Assembly (NCBI RefSeq): GCF_015277735.1
Contig: NZ_JADHDA010000004.1
Location: 124,001 to 188,000, forward strand
Direction: 5' to 3'
Length of the DNA stretch: 64,000 bases
Source: Psychrobacter sp. NG254
GTDB lineage: Bacteria; Pseudomonadota; Gammaproteobacteria; Pseudomonadales; Moraxellaceae
The notes under the pieces were generated by a model, which worked only from the letters and a program-made list of their open reading frames with translations, did not search any database and was not told the origin of the DNA. The position numbers and the translations under genes were made by a program. Each line of letters starts with the position of its first letter. The stretch's first letter is position 1. Of the stretch, positions 46,891 to 56,378 are shown in pieces.

Positions 46891-47159
46891 TAGGGCGTGT
46901 TTGATATTCAAATGTGGTGCTGGCAGTGACTATTTTTTAGACAATATGCCGTGAAATTTTTGATGCCTAGTCATTCTAGGTTAAACAATTTCGCCATATA
47001 TTGGCAAAAAAGAGTACTGCCCTGAAAGGCTGATGCTAAAATCACCCCAAACGTTGTTACAAACCTAGCTAAGGTCTCGACATTATCGTCGGTTTGCACC
47101 TAGTTTGGTGCAATTTTAACAATCAGCAGCCCAAATATTTGAATGTTCAACGCGCCCTA
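46891..47159. mobile_element. MITE-like non-autonomous element with 23-bp inverted ends
   Basis: The left end TAGGGCGTGTTTGATATTCA and the inverted right end TAGGGCGCGTTGAACATTCA match at 19 of 23 positions over the full arms. Both ends begin with TA, suggesting a TA target duplication as in Tc1/IS630-type elements and a core of 265 bp (46893-47157). There is no transposase frame. Inside are several perfect hairpins, for example CCTAG/CTAGG (46966-46980) and TTGCACC/GGTGCAA (47094-47113). It fills the gap between the MscS-family gene and the glycosylase gene. Confidence 0.75.
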
Positions 47160-47222
47160 GTCTATCACTTTAAAGCAGTAAGGATAATGATTGCCAGTGC
47201 CAGTTGCTATCAGGGTTTTCTG

Positions 47223-47855
47223 CTATAAAGGTAGAGCGGTTTTATTGCGTAATATTCCATAATACGACCAGAGTAAGAGGCCAGCGCAACTACGATAAGG
47301 CGACCAGTGCTGAGTTAGGTCTTTGAGTTGCTTGGGTGTTGGGCGATCTGCTAAGCCTAATAACTCCATGGCCGCAACTTTGATTGCCAAATCATCAACC
47401 GCGAGTACATCTGCACGTTGCAGTGAGAACAATAAGTACATCTCAGCCGTCCAACGCCCGACGCCTATCACAGCCGTTAGCGTTGCGATAACGGCTTCAT
47501 CTGACATGGATGGTAGCGCGGCAAAGTCGATATCATGCTCAACCAATGATCGAACGTAGCGAGTCTTTTGTTTAGACAGTCCTTTTTCTCGCAAAGTCTC
47601 GTCCGTTGCCTCAATGATTGCGTTCGGTGTCGTCAAGCTTGCATCAACCAACCGTTGCCAAATACTGGCTGCCGCTGCGACAGACAGCTGTTGACCGACC
47701 ATGGCTCTCATCAATTGCTCAAAGCCGCCTGAATTGTGTTTGAGGCTCGGTATGCCAACCTGTGTATAGATAGGCGCAAATTTGGGCTCAATAGCGATTA
47801 GCGCTGTGATATGCTCGCGCAGCTGATCTGTGTTTTCGATAGTTTGTATCGTCAT
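47223..47855 (-). CDS. DNA-3-methyladenine glycosylase II family protein (AlkA-like)
   Basis: A 210-aa HhH-GPD base-excision glycosylase. The helix-hairpin-helix VIGVGRWTAEMYL is followed by the catalytic aspartate in DVLAVDDLAIKVA. It removes alkylated purines. It lacks the N-terminal domain of E. coli AlkA (282 aa) and resembles the short bacterial/yeast MAG form (RAMVGQQLSVAAA near the N-terminus). It is a single gene; a MITE-like element lies just past its 3' end. Confidence 0.92.
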   Translation of the reverse strand: MTIQTIENTDQLREHITALIAIEPKFAPIYTQVGIPSLKHNSGGFEQLMRAMVGQQLSVAAAASIWQRLVDASLTTPNAIIEATDETLREKGLSKQKTRYVRSLVEHDIDFAALPSMSDEAVIATLTAVIGVGRWTAEMYLLFSLQRADVLAVDDLAIKVAAMELLGLADRPTPKQLKDLTQHWSPYRSCAGLLLWSYYGILRNKTALPL

Positions 47856-47986
47856 GATGGTATCGCTCTGATGGCAGGGGAGTATATTGATGATGCTAAT
47901 GCTAATGTTAAAATATATATAGATAAGGCCACGTCGTAAGCCACTATTATATAAGGAACTATCATAGCAGCATCAAATTGATAGAT

Positions 47987-48019
47987 AAAAAAAGGACTGC
48001 ATCTTTGCAGTCCTTTTTT
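47987..48019 (-). terminator. Terminator after the Smr-domain gene
   Basis: GGACTGCA / TGCAGTCC with a TCTT loop and A7/T6 runs on either side, 18 bp past the minus-strand stop. Confidence 0.9.
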
Positions 48020-48036
48020 ATTGCTAATACTGATGT

Positions 48037-48768
48037 TTACTCGCCATCTGCTTTCGGCTTTTTAAGCAAGACCAATACCGCGCCATTGCCACCATCTTTT
48101 GGTGGTGCAGAGCAAAACGCCAATACCTCAGGCAACTGACGTAACCAACCATTGACGCACGTTTTTAGAATGGCCTCAGAGCCTTTACCATGGACGATTT
48201 TTACCATGGTTTCGTTCTTTTGCTTGGCTTGGCTCAATAGTTGAGTCATGGCGACGCGCGCTTCTTCTATCGTACAGCCATGGATATCGACGGCATCATA
48301 CCAGCGTAGCTTGCCTTTTTTGAGTTGATCAAAGATTTTATTTTGCAAGGTTGGCTGCTTGTACGATAAAAAGGCTTCCGCAGCGACAGGGTTTAGCAGT
48401 GCTTGCATATCTGATAAGCCTGCACTCAAGTCACTCGCTTCACTACCTTGGGCAGCTGCACGTTTAGAGAGTGTGGTCGCATCAGGTTTGCCCGCTTTGC
48501 TCGCATTGGCAGGTGAGCGGACGTTTTTGTCTTCTAGTTGGTTGACACCGTGCATCGCCTGCATGAATAGCACTTTATCATCATCAACATGTTCGCTGTT
48601 CATTTGCTTGACAGTCTTGTTCACTTGCTTTTGCGTGGGCAATGACACAGGCTCAGTGGGTTTTTGATTGTCACCATCAGGTGAGTTGGTATCACGGCCT
48701 TTACTCAATTGGCCTTTTAGCTCTTTGAGTTGGTCTTGCATTTCTTTTGAAAATAGAGAATTTGACAT
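48037..48768 (-). CDS. Smr/MutS2-domain protein
   Basis: A 243-aa protein with a C-terminal Smr domain (about residues 160-240): VDIHGCTIEEARVAMTQLL, IVHGKGSE and GGNGAVLVLLKK, corresponding to the LDLHG, HGxG and GGxGATxV motifs. Stand-alone Smr proteins such as SmrA and SmrB are nucleases; SmrB cleaves mRNA at collided ribosomes. The N-terminal 100 residues are hydrophilic with little conservation. The ATG at 48768 is used because the longer frame to 48825 lacks support. It lies 94 bp downstream of trpC on the same strand. Confidence 0.9.
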   Translation of the reverse strand: MSNSLFSKEMQDQLKELKGQLSKGRDTNSPDGDNQKPTEPVSLPTQKQVNKTVKQMNSEHVDDDKVLFMQAMHGVNQLEDKNVRSPANASKAGKPDATTLSKRAAAQGSEASDLSAGLSDMQALLNPVAAEAFLSYKQPTLQNKIFDQLKKGKLRWYDAVDIHGCTIEEARVAMTQLLSQAKQKNETMVKIVHGKGSEAILKTCVNGWLRQLPEVLAFCSAPPKDGGNGAVLVLLKKPKADGE

Positions 48769-48861
48769 AAAAGTTAACGTATCGTTGATTGATGAAAGGT
48801 TGGTTGAGCAATCCGTATAGCACACGTATTACTCAATGCGATCTAGTTGTATTGAATCACT

Positions 48862-49755
48862 TTACCCGTCTAGTGCAGCGCCTGCAAGTAAGGATTGTAA
48901 CGCTTGACCTGGGTGGTCGGTTTTCATAAATTGCTCACCGATCAAAAAGTGCTGAATATCATTATCTAGCATCAGACGAATATCATTACTACTATGAATG
49001 CCACTCTCGGTGACGATGAGTGGTTTTAGTACGTCGTTATCACTTTCCGTGGTATCGATAGGGTCAGCAACCAGTGCGTCGATCAATATATGCTTTAGAT
49101 CAAGCGTGGTTTGCAAGTCGACATCAAACGTATTTAAATCACGATTGTTAATGCCGTAGATGTTGCGGTTCGAACGTGGCAATTGTAGTGCGCGCTCAAG
49201 CTCAGACTTGGTGTGTACTTCTATGAGTACATCCATACCCAATTCAATACTTAGCGCATGCAGCGTTTGAACTTGGGTATCATCTAAGCAGGCCATGATA
49301 AGTAAGATGCAATCAGCACCCATCAGGTAAGACTGATAGATTTGATACACATCGATCATAAAGTCTTTGCGTAATATCGGTAGGCTTGAGGCATTGGCTG
49401 CTTGAATTAAATACGTATCATCACCCTGAAAATAATCACGGTCGGTCAATACTGATAGACAGCTGGCACCCGCTTGCTCATATTGTAGCGCGAACAGAGC
49501 AGGCGTGAAGTTGTGATTGATAACGCCTTTAGAGGGCGAAGCCTTTTTTATTTCGGCAATGATGCCGACACCGTTCTCTTTTGTGCTAGCCGCGCGTAGA
49601 GCTGCCGCAAATCCTCGGCGTGATTTTTTATCCGCTGCGACTTTTGCCTGCAAGTCTTCAAGAGAAAGACGCGCGCGTGCCGCTTTTACTTCTTCTACTT
49701 TGGTGGCGACGATGCGCTGTAGTACTGAGGGAATGTCTGAGTGAGTCGTAGTCAT
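48862..49755 (-). CDS. trpC: Indole-3-glycerol phosphate synthase
   Basis: Closes the indole ring from CdRP in tryptophan synthesis. The barrel segments IIAEIKKASPSKG (catalytic Glu and Lys), VLTDRDYFQG, LRKDFMIDVYQI, YGINNRDL and ESGIHS are all present. It has 297 aa, a monofunctional TrpC without a fused TrpF. It lies 79 bp downstream of trpD in the trpGDC order typical of Moraxellaceae and Pseudomonas. Confidence 0.97.
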   Translation of the reverse strand: MTTTHSDIPSVLQRIVATKVEEVKAARARLSLEDLQAKVAADKKSRRGFAAALRAASTKENGVGIIAEIKKASPSKGVINHNFTPALFALQYEQAGASCLSVLTDRDYFQGDDTYLIQAANASSLPILRKDFMIDVYQIYQSYLMGADCILLIMACLDDTQVQTLHALSIELGMDVLIEVHTKSELERALQLPRSNRNIYGINNRDLNTFDVDLQTTLDLKHILIDALVADPIDTTESDNDVLKPLIVTESGIHSSNDIRLMLDNDIQHFLIGEQFMKTDHPGQALQSLLAGAALDG

Positions 49756-49834
49756 GCTGGTATCCGAATAGTGTTAAATGTAAATAGACAACGTTAGAGA
49801 GTGTTGCACCGAATTGGTGCTTACTTATGCTTGG

Positions 49835-50956
49835 CTAAATCTGAGCAGCCAGTTGCTGTGTGTACTTGCCCAAAGACTCAAGCTTGAGTAGCGCATCGCC
49901 ATTTTGAATGACTTGCTGTGCTCGGCTGACGCCATTGGCATAGTTACTGGCAAGCCCTGCTGTATATATCGCTGCCCCTGCATTCAGTGCAATCATATCA
50001 CGGGCTTTTAGCACAGCACGGTCATGAGTATCGGCACCAGATAGAGCCGCGCGAATAAGCTCAAGGCTCTGTGCTGGAGAGTCGACATCGAGTCCGATGA
50101 GGGTTTGTGATTCGATACCAGCATCTTCTGGCATCATCTCGTACACCGATATCTCACCGTCTTTTAATTCAGCAACAGTAGTCGATGTCGCCAGACTGAT
50201 TTCATCCAGACCGTCTTTGGCACCCACAACCATGACATGGCGTGCGCCTAAGTTTTTCATTACTTTGGCGATGGGTTCACATAGCTGCGCGGTAAACACA
50301 CCGATGACTAAGTTAGGCGTGCCAGCAGGATTGGTCAAGGGCCCTAATATATTAAAGATAGTACGGGCTTTTAACTCACGGCGGATGGGATTGGCATGAC
50401 GCATAGCGCTGTGATGATTAGGCGCAAACAAAAACCCAATACCTTGGTTCTCGATGCAGTCTTTTGCTTGCTCTGGGGTGAGCGTCAGGCTGATGCCAGC
50501 CTGCTCAAGTAAATCTGAGCTGCCCGATTTGGTTGAGACACCGCGGTTACCATGCTTAGCCACTTGCGCACCAGCTGCTGCCGCTACTAATGCCGAGGCC
50601 GTTGAGACGTTAAAGAGGTTGGCGCCATCGCCACCAGTACCCACGATATCGACCAAATGCGCACAGTTCTTTGGTTCGATATTGGCGGCCAATGCACGCA
50701 TAGCGCTGGCCGATGCGGTGATCTCATCAATAGATTCACCCTTCATGCGTAGACCGGTCAAAATAGCGCCCATCATCGCGTCGCTACATCTGCCTTGCAT
50801 GATAATCAGCATCACTTGATACATCTCATCAAAGGTCAAATCAATGTGCTGAAAGATTCTACCCAAGGCGGTCGTTAGCAGCTTGTGCGTTTCTGTATCA
50901 GAAAGTGCTTCAATGCTCTCTGGTGTGTGCGTGTCTTTTATTTCTTCTGCGCTCAT
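49835..50956 (-). CDS. trpD: Anthranilate phosphoribosyltransferase
   Basis: Transfers phosphoribose from PRPP to anthranilate. The PRPP loop DIVGTGGDGANLFNVST, KHGNRGVSTKSGSSDLLE and GPLTNPAGTP are diagnostic. It has 373 aa, with about 20 extra N-terminal residues compared with the usual length of about 345. It lies between trpG and trpC, all on the minus strand, with a 111-bp gap after trpG. Confidence 0.97.
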   Translation of the reverse strand: MSAEEIKDTHTPESIEALSDTETHKLLTTALGRIFQHIDLTFDEMYQVMLIIMQGRCSDAMMGAILTGLRMKGESIDEITASASAMRALAANIEPKNCAHLVDIVGTGGDGANLFNVSTASALVAAAAGAQVAKHGNRGVSTKSGSSDLLEQAGISLTLTPEQAKDCIENQGIGFLFAPNHHSAMRHANPIRRELKARTIFNILGPLTNPAGTPNLVIGVFTAQLCEPIAKVMKNLGARHVMVVGAKDGLDEISLATSTTVAELKDGEISVYEMMPEDAGIESQTLIGLDVDSPAQSLELIRAALSGADTHDRAVLKARDMIALNAGAAIYTAGLASNYANGVSRAQQVIQNGDALLKLESLGKYTQQLAAQI

Positions 50957-51067
50957 TATGGTCTCGCTTAATATTGTTTTTTATGATGATTTGTGTGAAA
51001 TACTGAGAAATTTTTTGAAATATGGGTGACTGGTTTGAATGAAAGCAAATCATGCTACAAGGGAAAA

Positions 51068-51691
51068 TCAACCCACTTGCGGTAGCGCATCTGATGCTAA
51101 TATTGCCAAACCATGCGTCTGTAAAAAATTATTGAGCAACTGATAACCCACTTCACTTAAGATAGACTCAGGATGAAACTGCACACCTTCTACGGCAAGT
51201 GTTTTATGACGGATACCCATGATTTCTTCAATACTACCATCAATATTCTGTGTCCATGCGGTCATCTCAAGGCAGTCAGGTAAGCTGGCTTTGTCAATGA
51301 CGAGCGAATGATAGCGTGTGGCTTGTGAAGGGTTGGGTAATCCAGCAAATATACCTTGATTGTCATGGTAAATTGCCGACAATCGGCCATGCATCACTTC
51401 ACCAGCTTTGACAACTGAACCACCAAACGCCTGTCCAATGGCTTGATGCCCCAAGCAAATCCCCAGTATCGGTATAATGCCCTTAAAGGCCTCGATGGCC
51501 TTAAGCGAAATGCCCGCACGGTCAGGATCGCATGGGCCTGGGCCAATAACGATGATGTCTGGCGCAAGCGTCTGAATCTGTTCAATAGTGACTTCATCAT
51601 TACGCCAAACGGTGATATCTTGCTGTAGCTCACCAAAGTACTGCACGATATTGTACGTAAAACTGTCGTAATTATCGATCATCAGAATCAT
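51068..51691 (-). CDS. trpG: Anthranilate/aminodeoxychorismate synthase glutamine amidotransferase
   Basis: A 207-aa class I glutamine amidotransferase with the catalytic cysteine in [15 protein letters not shown] and the His-Glu pair in [10 protein letters not shown]. It supplies ammonia to TrpE, and in many bacteria also to PabB. First of the trpG-trpD-trpC cluster; trpE is not in the window, so the large subunit is encoded elsewhere. A copy of the GGGCGTGTCC repeat starts 29 bp upstream of its ATG. Confidence 0.96.
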   Translation of the reverse strand: MILMIDNYDSFTYNIVQYFGELQQDITVWRNDEVTIEQIQTLAPDIIVIGPGPCDPDRAGISLKAIEAFKGIIPILGICLGHQAIGQAFGGSVVKAGEVMHGRLSAIYHDNQGIFAGLPNPSQATRYHSLVIDKASLPDCLEMTAWTQNIDGSIEEIMGIRHKTLAVEGVQFHPESILSEVGYQLLNNFLQTHGLAILASDALPQVG

Positions 51692-51720
51692 GAGTGTATC
51701 AACTTATCGATTTTCTATGT

Positions 51721-51741
51721 TTTCAAAATGAGGACACGCCC
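51721..51741 (-). repeat. Copy of the GGGCGTGTCCTCATTTT repeat (minus strand)
   Basis: The reverse complement GGGCGTGTCCTCATTTTGAAA matches the copy at 24889-24909 at 20 of 21 positions. It sits in the trpG promoter region. Confidence 0.6.
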
Positions 51742-51767
51742 AAGCGATGTCTCAATCGTTATCCGTA

Positions 51768-51890
51768 GATATAGTCAGTCTAATATGAAAAAGATACAGC
51801 GGGACTGGGATGAATTTTTTACAGCCTCTGTCGGCATAGGCACAGCAAGCCAGAAAAATTTATACCAGTTTCGCATTATTAAATACTGTA
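51768..51890. repeat. Hairpin-forming intergenic repeat with an ATATAGTCAG end
   Basis: It begins with ATATAGTCAGT, like the element upstream of dnaB, and contains a long imperfect hairpin: 51799-51819 pairs with about 51853-51873 at 17 of 21 positions (core ACTGG-ATTTTT). The right end is degenerate. It looks like a decayed copy of a dispersed non-coding repeat. Confidence 0.5.
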
Positions 51891-52027
51891 TCCATTTTAT
51901 TTAGTATCGGCTCTAGCCATGCGCTACAGCCTTATCATGCTTTTTGATAGGCGGTTATCTTACCACTATTTTACCCACCATCAAATGCGCAGGCTGACTG
52001 CATGAGTAAGTCGTAAATAGAGCAGGT

Positions 52028-52084
52028 TGCACCAAATTAAAACACACATTGGTTATTTATGTTTTTATGCACTACTTTAGTGCT
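52028..52084. promoter_or_regulatory. Candidate NtrC enhancer sites for glnA
   Basis: TGCACTACTTTAGTGCT at 52068-52084 is a dyad of the NtrC type (consensus TGCACC-N5-GGTGCA). A half-site TGCACCAAAT is at 52028-52037. They lie about 150-210 bp upstream of the sigma-54 promoter, the usual enhancer distance. Confidence 0.65.
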
Positions 52085-52234
52085 ATTTAATGGCTGCGAA
52101 TGATGCTTCATGACTGATAGATTATCGAGTCATGAGGATGTTAAATTTTTTATAAATAGGTATGTGTTATAAGTAATTGTAATTATTAATAATAAATAAG
52201 TTGTTGTGTTTTTATAGCGTTTCATCTATAAATA

Positions 52235-52251
52235 TTGGCATAACCTTTGCA
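52235..52251 (+). promoter_or_regulatory. Sigma-54 promoter of glnA
   Basis: TTGGCATAACCTTTGCA has the GG and GC doublets exactly 10 bases apart and matches the -24/-12 consensus TTGGCAC-N5-TTGCA closely. It implies a leader of about 320 nt before glnA. Between the repeat at 51890 and glnA no gene is seen. Confidence 0.85.
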
Positions 52252-52581
52252 GCTGCTTATATAACCGCTGTTGTCATTATTTAGAGCCACAAAAGCGTGG
52301 TATAAAATATTCATCCGTAAATAGCTGTTAATGAATGCATTCAGCATTATGAGTCACATATAATCAAAATTGATTTGACTTATGGTGGTACGGAAACGAT
52401 GATAGGTTGGGTTGAGTGAGCGCTTTAGATGCGCGTCTTGACTAATATACTAAATAGTGTTGATAATAAGCATAATATCGAATGCGCTATTTGGTAGTAT
52501 CAGCACAGCTGATATTCTTAAAAAAATTTGTACTAATAATTTTAAATCGCAATAACGTGATCAACACAACGGAGATTATTC

Positions 52582-53991
52582 ATGTCGAACAAACTATTAG
52601 ATCTTATCAAATCCTCTAACGCTAAATGGGTTGACTTTCGCTTCACCGATACACGCGGTAAAGAACAACATATCAGCTTCCCAGCGCATAGCGTCGACGA
52701 AGATGTGATGGAAGATGGCAAAATGTTTGACGGCTCATCTATCGCAGGTTGGAAAGGCATTGAAGCGTCAGATATGATCTTGCGTCCTGATCCAGAGACG
52801 GCGTTTCTTGACCCGTTCTTCGATGCCGTTACCGTAGTAGTGACTTGTGACATCATCGAGCCATCAACGCTACAAGGCTATGATCGCGATCCACGTTCTA
52901 TCGCTCGCCGTGCTGAAGAGTACTTAAAATCTACTGGCATTGGTGATACCGCTTATTTCGGTCCTGAGCCTGAGTTCTTTGTATTTGATGATGTAAAATG
53001 GTCAGTTGACATGTCAGGTGTGAGCCATAAAATCACGGCTGAAGAAGCAGCATGGTCTACAGGTGAGACTTACGAGTGGGGCAACATGGCCCATCGTCCA
53101 CGTGTCAAAGGCGGCTACTTCCCAGTACCACCAATCGACAGCTCACACGATATGCGTGCCGTTATGTGTGAACGCATTGAAGAGATTGTTGGTGAAGGCT
53201 CAGTTGAAGTGCATCACCATGAAGTGGCGTCTTGCCAGTCTGAAATTGGCGTAGCGTTCAACACGATGGTACGTAAGGCTGATGAAGTTCAGCAATTGAA
53301 ATACGTTGTACATAACGTGGCGCATCAGTTTGGCAAAACAGCTACCTTTATGCCAAAACCAATCGTTGGTGACAATGGTTCAGGTATGCACGTGCATATC
53401 TCTATCTCAAAAGACGGCGTAAACACCTTCTCAGGTGATGAGTATGCTGGTCTGTCTGAAACAGCCTTGTACTTTATTGGTGGTATCATCAAGCACGCTC
53501 GTGCATTGAACGCGATTACCAACCCCTCAACCAACAGCTATAAGCGTCTAGTACCACATTACGAAGCGCCTATTAAACTTGCTTATTCAGCATCTAACCG
53601 TTCAGCGTCTATCCGTATTCCACACGTGAGCAGCCCTAAAGCGGTACGTGTAGAAGCACGTTTCCCTGATCCAACGGCTAACCCATACCTAGCGTTTGCT
53701 GCATTGTTAATGGCTGGCCTTGACGGTATCCAAAACAAGATGCACCCAGGCGAAGCTGCGGACAAAAACTTGTATGACTTGCCACCAGAAGAAGAAGCAC
53801 AAATCCCAACGGTTGCAGAGAGCTTAGATGTTGCATTGCAAGCACTGCGTGATGATCATGACTTCTTGTTAAAAGGCGATGTCTTCACTGAAGACATGCT
53901 AGAAGCGTTTATCGCTTTGAAAGAAGAAGAAGTACAACGTCTAAACGTGACTGTACATCCAGTTGAGTTTGATATGTACTACAGCTGCTAA
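52582..53991 (+). CDS. glnA: Glutamine synthetase type I
   Basis: Makes glutamine from glutamate, ammonia and ATP. Motifs include [46 protein letters not shown] and NPYLAFAA. The adenylylation site is Tyr398 in NLYDLPPEE, so activity should be under GlnE control. It has 469 aa, the usual dodecameric type I-beta. GGAG precedes the ATG at 52582. The upstream region holds a sigma-54 promoter and NtrC-like sites; glnL/glnG do not follow here. Confidence 0.98.
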   Translation: MSNKLLDLIKSSNAKWVDFRFTDTRGKEQHISFPAHSVDEDVMEDGKMFDGSSIAGWKGIEASDMILRPDPETAFLDPFFDAVTVVVTCDIIEPSTLQGYDRDPRSIARRAEEYLKSTGIGDTAYFGPEPEFFVFDDVKWSVDMSGVSHKITAEEAAWSTGETYEWGNMAHRPRVKGGYFPVPPIDSSHDMRAVMCERIEEIVGEGSVEVHHHEVASCQSEIGVAFNTMVRKADEVQQLKYVVHNVAHQFGKTATFMPKPIVGDNGSGMHVHISISKDGVNTFSGDEYAGLSETALYFIGGIIKHARALNAITNPSTNSYKRLVPHYEAPIKLAYSASNRSASIRIPHVSSPKAVRVEARFPDPTANPYLAFAALLMAGLDGIQNKMHPGEAADKNLYDLPPEEEAQIPTVAESLDVALQALRDDHDFLLKGDVFTEDMLEAFIALKEEEVQRLNVTVHPVEFDMYYSC

Positions 53992-54025
53992 TTAGTCGCT
54001 AAAGCACTCAGTTATTTTGAGTCGT

Positions 54026-54060
54026 AAAAACCAGCTAAGGTTAACTTAGCTGGTTTTTTT
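54026..54060 (+). terminator. Terminator after glnA
   Basis: CCAGCTAAG / CTTAGCTGG with a 5-nt loop and A5/T7 runs, about 35 bp past the stop. Confidence 0.92.
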
Positions 54061-54214
54061 ATGTCTTTTTATAAAGATCAAAATCGTTATGGTGAGATTT
54101 TCTTTGATATTACTGCCGATTTCATATCGAGTACTACTGATTTCACTACAAAAGTATCGCATAATGGTTGTATTAAAACATATTAATAGTAGACACTAAT
54201 TAGGCTGACTGACT

Positions 54215-54973
54215 ATGGCATTATTATCAAAATCTTCTTTTTTGACAGGCGGTGTAAAGGTAGGGCTTCTGACAATGGCTACCAGTCTTTGTATGACGCT
54301 TGCACAGGCTGCACCCATCTATAAAGTGGTTGATGAAAAGACCGGTCAAGTGACCTTTACCGATCGTCCGCAAAGTTATGAGCAGCAAACTGGTAAACAA
54401 ATCAGCCAAATAGCCATCACAACAGGCAATGAGACGAATGGCTCAGGAGTTGCTAATACAGCAGGTAGCAGTTCAACAAGTAGTTCTGATGTCATCACTC
54501 AGCCAGTTGGGGCGACACAGACACTGAATGTACCTGCCACTGCTACAACGACTGCGACAGTGAAAGCACCAGTCAACTATCAACTAACGATTGCTGAACC
54601 CAGCAAAGAGAGAGCTTATCGTCGCCCAGTGCAAAGCATCGATGTGGCGGTGCAAATCAAGCCTGCGCTACAAGTAGGTGACAGCGTGCGTATTTATCTG
54701 GATGATAAGGAAGTGGCACAGGGGCTGAGTACATCGATTGCTACGGTTGATGTGTTGCCAGGTGCTCATACGGTGAAAGCTGTGATACAAAGCGAGACAG
54801 GCCAAACACTTGAGCAAGTAGCCATTACTATCTATTTGATTCAAAACAATACCACATTACAAAACAAGAAAAAGCTCGCGCAGCAGCTTTTGGCTTATCA
54901 AAAGCTATCTTGGTATCAAAAAATGAAGTTAAAAATGACTCAAAAAGAAGTTGCTCAGTCCCAGTCTCAATAA
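54215..54973 (+). CDS. DUF4124-domain exported protein
   Basis: A 252-aa protein with a signal peptide (about residues 1-32, ending AQA) followed by a DUF4124 domain (PIYKVVDEKTGQVTFTDRP, about 33-52). A Ser/Thr/Ala-rich linker of about 60 residues and a beta-rich region (about 125-210, resembling an Ig-like fold) follow. The basic C-terminal end contains LAQQLLAYQKL. DUF4124 proteins are periplasmic and uncharacterised. It is convergent with the SIMPL gene and separated from glnA by a terminator. Confidence 0.85.
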   Translation: MALLSKSSFLTGGVKVGLLTMATSLCMTLAQAAPIYKVVDEKTGQVTFTDRPQSYEQQTGKQISQIAITTGNETNGSGVANTAGSSSTSSSDVITQPVGATQTLNVPATATTTATVKAPVNYQLTIAEPSKERAYRRPVQSIDVAVQIKPALQVGDSVRIYLDDKEVAQGLSTSIATVDVLPGAHTVKAVIQSETGQTLEQVAITIYLIQNNTTLQNKKKLAQQLLAYQKLSWYQKMKLKMTQKEVAQSQSQ

Positions 54974-55017
54974 GGATAACGACAACGATTAAATATAATG
55001 GATATCGTTGGTCAAAT

Positions 55018-55054
55018 AAAAAGGCAAGCACCCTTGATGATGCTTGCCTTTTTT
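55018..55054. terminator. Bidirectional terminator DUF4124 / SIMPL genes
   Basis: AAAAAGGCAAGCA (55018-55030) pairs with TGCTTGCCTTTTT (55041-55053) around a 10-nt loop. Both flanking genes point toward it. Confidence 0.9.
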
Positions 55055-55087
55055 AATGTCAATTGGTGATCTTAGAAGTACGTTGAC

Positions 55088-55804
55088 TTATTTGGTTAGC
55101 TCAATGGTGCCGTTGGCCGTGACCGATACCGTACTGTTGCCAGATTCAAAGCTTTGGCTTGGTACTGACTCGTCTGCCATTCCCGATTTCATGCTCATAG
55201 AGCTATACATCGGACGTGGATAGTTGCTACCTGTGTTTAGATTGACCGTCACGACACGATAGTTACGAGCATCCCATGCTCGAGTGAGATTCTTAGCTTG
55301 CTGCTGAAAGGCGCGTGATGCTTCAGTCATGAGTTTTTGCTCAAGGGCGTCTTTTTTGGTGTCTGAAACTCCAAAGTTTAGATTATCCATGACCAAGGTT
55401 TCTTGCAAGTCAGCAATGAGCTGGCTGGTTGCTGCAAAGTCAGTACTTTTCAGATCTATATTTGCCTGTCCTGTCCAGCCGATAATCTTATCGTTTTTGT
55501 CATAGCGTGGATAGGTACGCTGCTGTCCTGTGCTCACGGTCACGCTAGGGTAGCGCTTGGCGATTTTCATCGCGTTATTGATAGAGGTGCTGAGCATCGT
55601 GGCCAATGTCTTCGAGTCTGTTGCCTGTGCTTTTTTGTATAAGCTGGCGCGCACTTCATCGTTTTGGATTTCTTCTTTTACTTCTGTTTGAAATGTCAGT
55701 TGATCATAGCCTGTTGGCTCTGCATGGGCGCTGCCCATCATGGCGGTCATGAGACAAACTGTACCAGAAGCTAGTGCTGCTTTATTTAATAAAGTGTTTT
55801 TCAT
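55088..55804 (-). CDS. SIMPL (DUF541)-domain exported protein
   Basis: A 238-aa protein with a signal peptide (about residues 1-28, SAHA) and a SIMPL/DUF541 domain over the rest (LTFQTEVKEEIQNDEVRASL, YPSVTVSTGQQRTYPRYD, IIGWTGQANIDLKSTD). Members are periplasmic or outer-membrane associated and of unknown function; E. coli YggE is linked to oxidative stress. GGAG before the ATG at 55804 supports the start. Confidence 0.88.
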   Translation of the reverse strand: MKNTLLNKAALASGTVCLMTAMMGSAHAEPTGYDQLTFQTEVKEEIQNDEVRASLYKKAQATDSKTLATMLSTSINNAMKIAKRYPSVTVSTGQQRTYPRYDKNDKIIGWTGQANIDLKSTDFAATSQLIADLQETLVMDNLNFGVSDTKKDALEQKLMTEASRAFQQQAKNLTRAWDARNYRVVTVNLNTGSNYPRPMYSSMSMKSGMADESVPSQSFESGNSTVSVTANGTIELTK

Positions 55805-56018
55805 TATTATCTCCTAAGTGAATTTTCATGTTTAGCAACCATATGAATGGTGTCTACCTTTATTTTTATATAAAAGCCAAGCCTGTTATTTTTTAGATTA
55901 AAACAGCTGCTTAGCTTCATTCTATAAAGTAACAAAATATGTATAAGTTACTGTGACAATTTTGTGAGCCAATCTATAGGCTATTTATCGCGCAAAACAA
56001 ACAGTTTTATCACAGGGG

Positions 56019-56046
56019 TTGCAAAATAAAAAAATCCTTGTATAAT
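56019..56046 (+). promoter_or_regulatory. Sigma-70 promoter of the 4.5S RNA gene
   Basis: TTGCAA (56019-56024), a 16-bp spacer and TATAAT (56041-56046) place the start near 56053, exactly where the RNA stem begins. Confidence 0.88.
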
Positions 56047-56052
56047 CTGCAT

Positions 56053-56163
56053 CTGGTGGCTCCATTGGTAGCCTCGCAACATTGTTCTATGAATCCCGCC
56101 AGGACCGGAAGGTAGCAACGGTAATAGTTATGATGTGTGCCGAGGATGTGCTTTTGGAGTCGC
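56053..56163 (+). ncRNA. ffs: Signal recognition particle 4.5S RNA
   Basis: The conserved apical domain CAGGACCGGAAGGTAGCAAC (GGAA tetraloop with its asymmetric loop) is present at about 56110-56130. The flanking arms pair over their length, for example GGCTCCA with TGGAGTC at the base. It is the RNA core of SRP that binds Ffh and FtsY. A T8 run directly after the stem acts as terminator. It is in its own transcription unit. Confidence 0.95.
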
Positions 56164-56378
56164 TTTTTTTTGCCTGAAATTTGATATTTACATCAAAAAG
56201 TATTAAAGACGCTCTTATGATGTATCAAGTCCTTCATTGTAAAGGGCTTTTTTTTGTCCAAAATTTCGTTCGATACCCATTTAATTCTCTATTCAATTTA
56301 AAAGCGTCATTGATTAATATGAGTTAAAATACAATGTAATAACTTTTGTTAACATTCTAGACACTTTGGGGTTTGATT
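56164..56378. other. Region between 4.5S RNA and lemA
   Basis: No gene is seen. A stem AAGTCC / GGGCTT with a T8 run at 56227-56255 could be a second terminator. The gap upstream of the RNA (55805-56018) also holds no gene. Confidence 0.5.
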
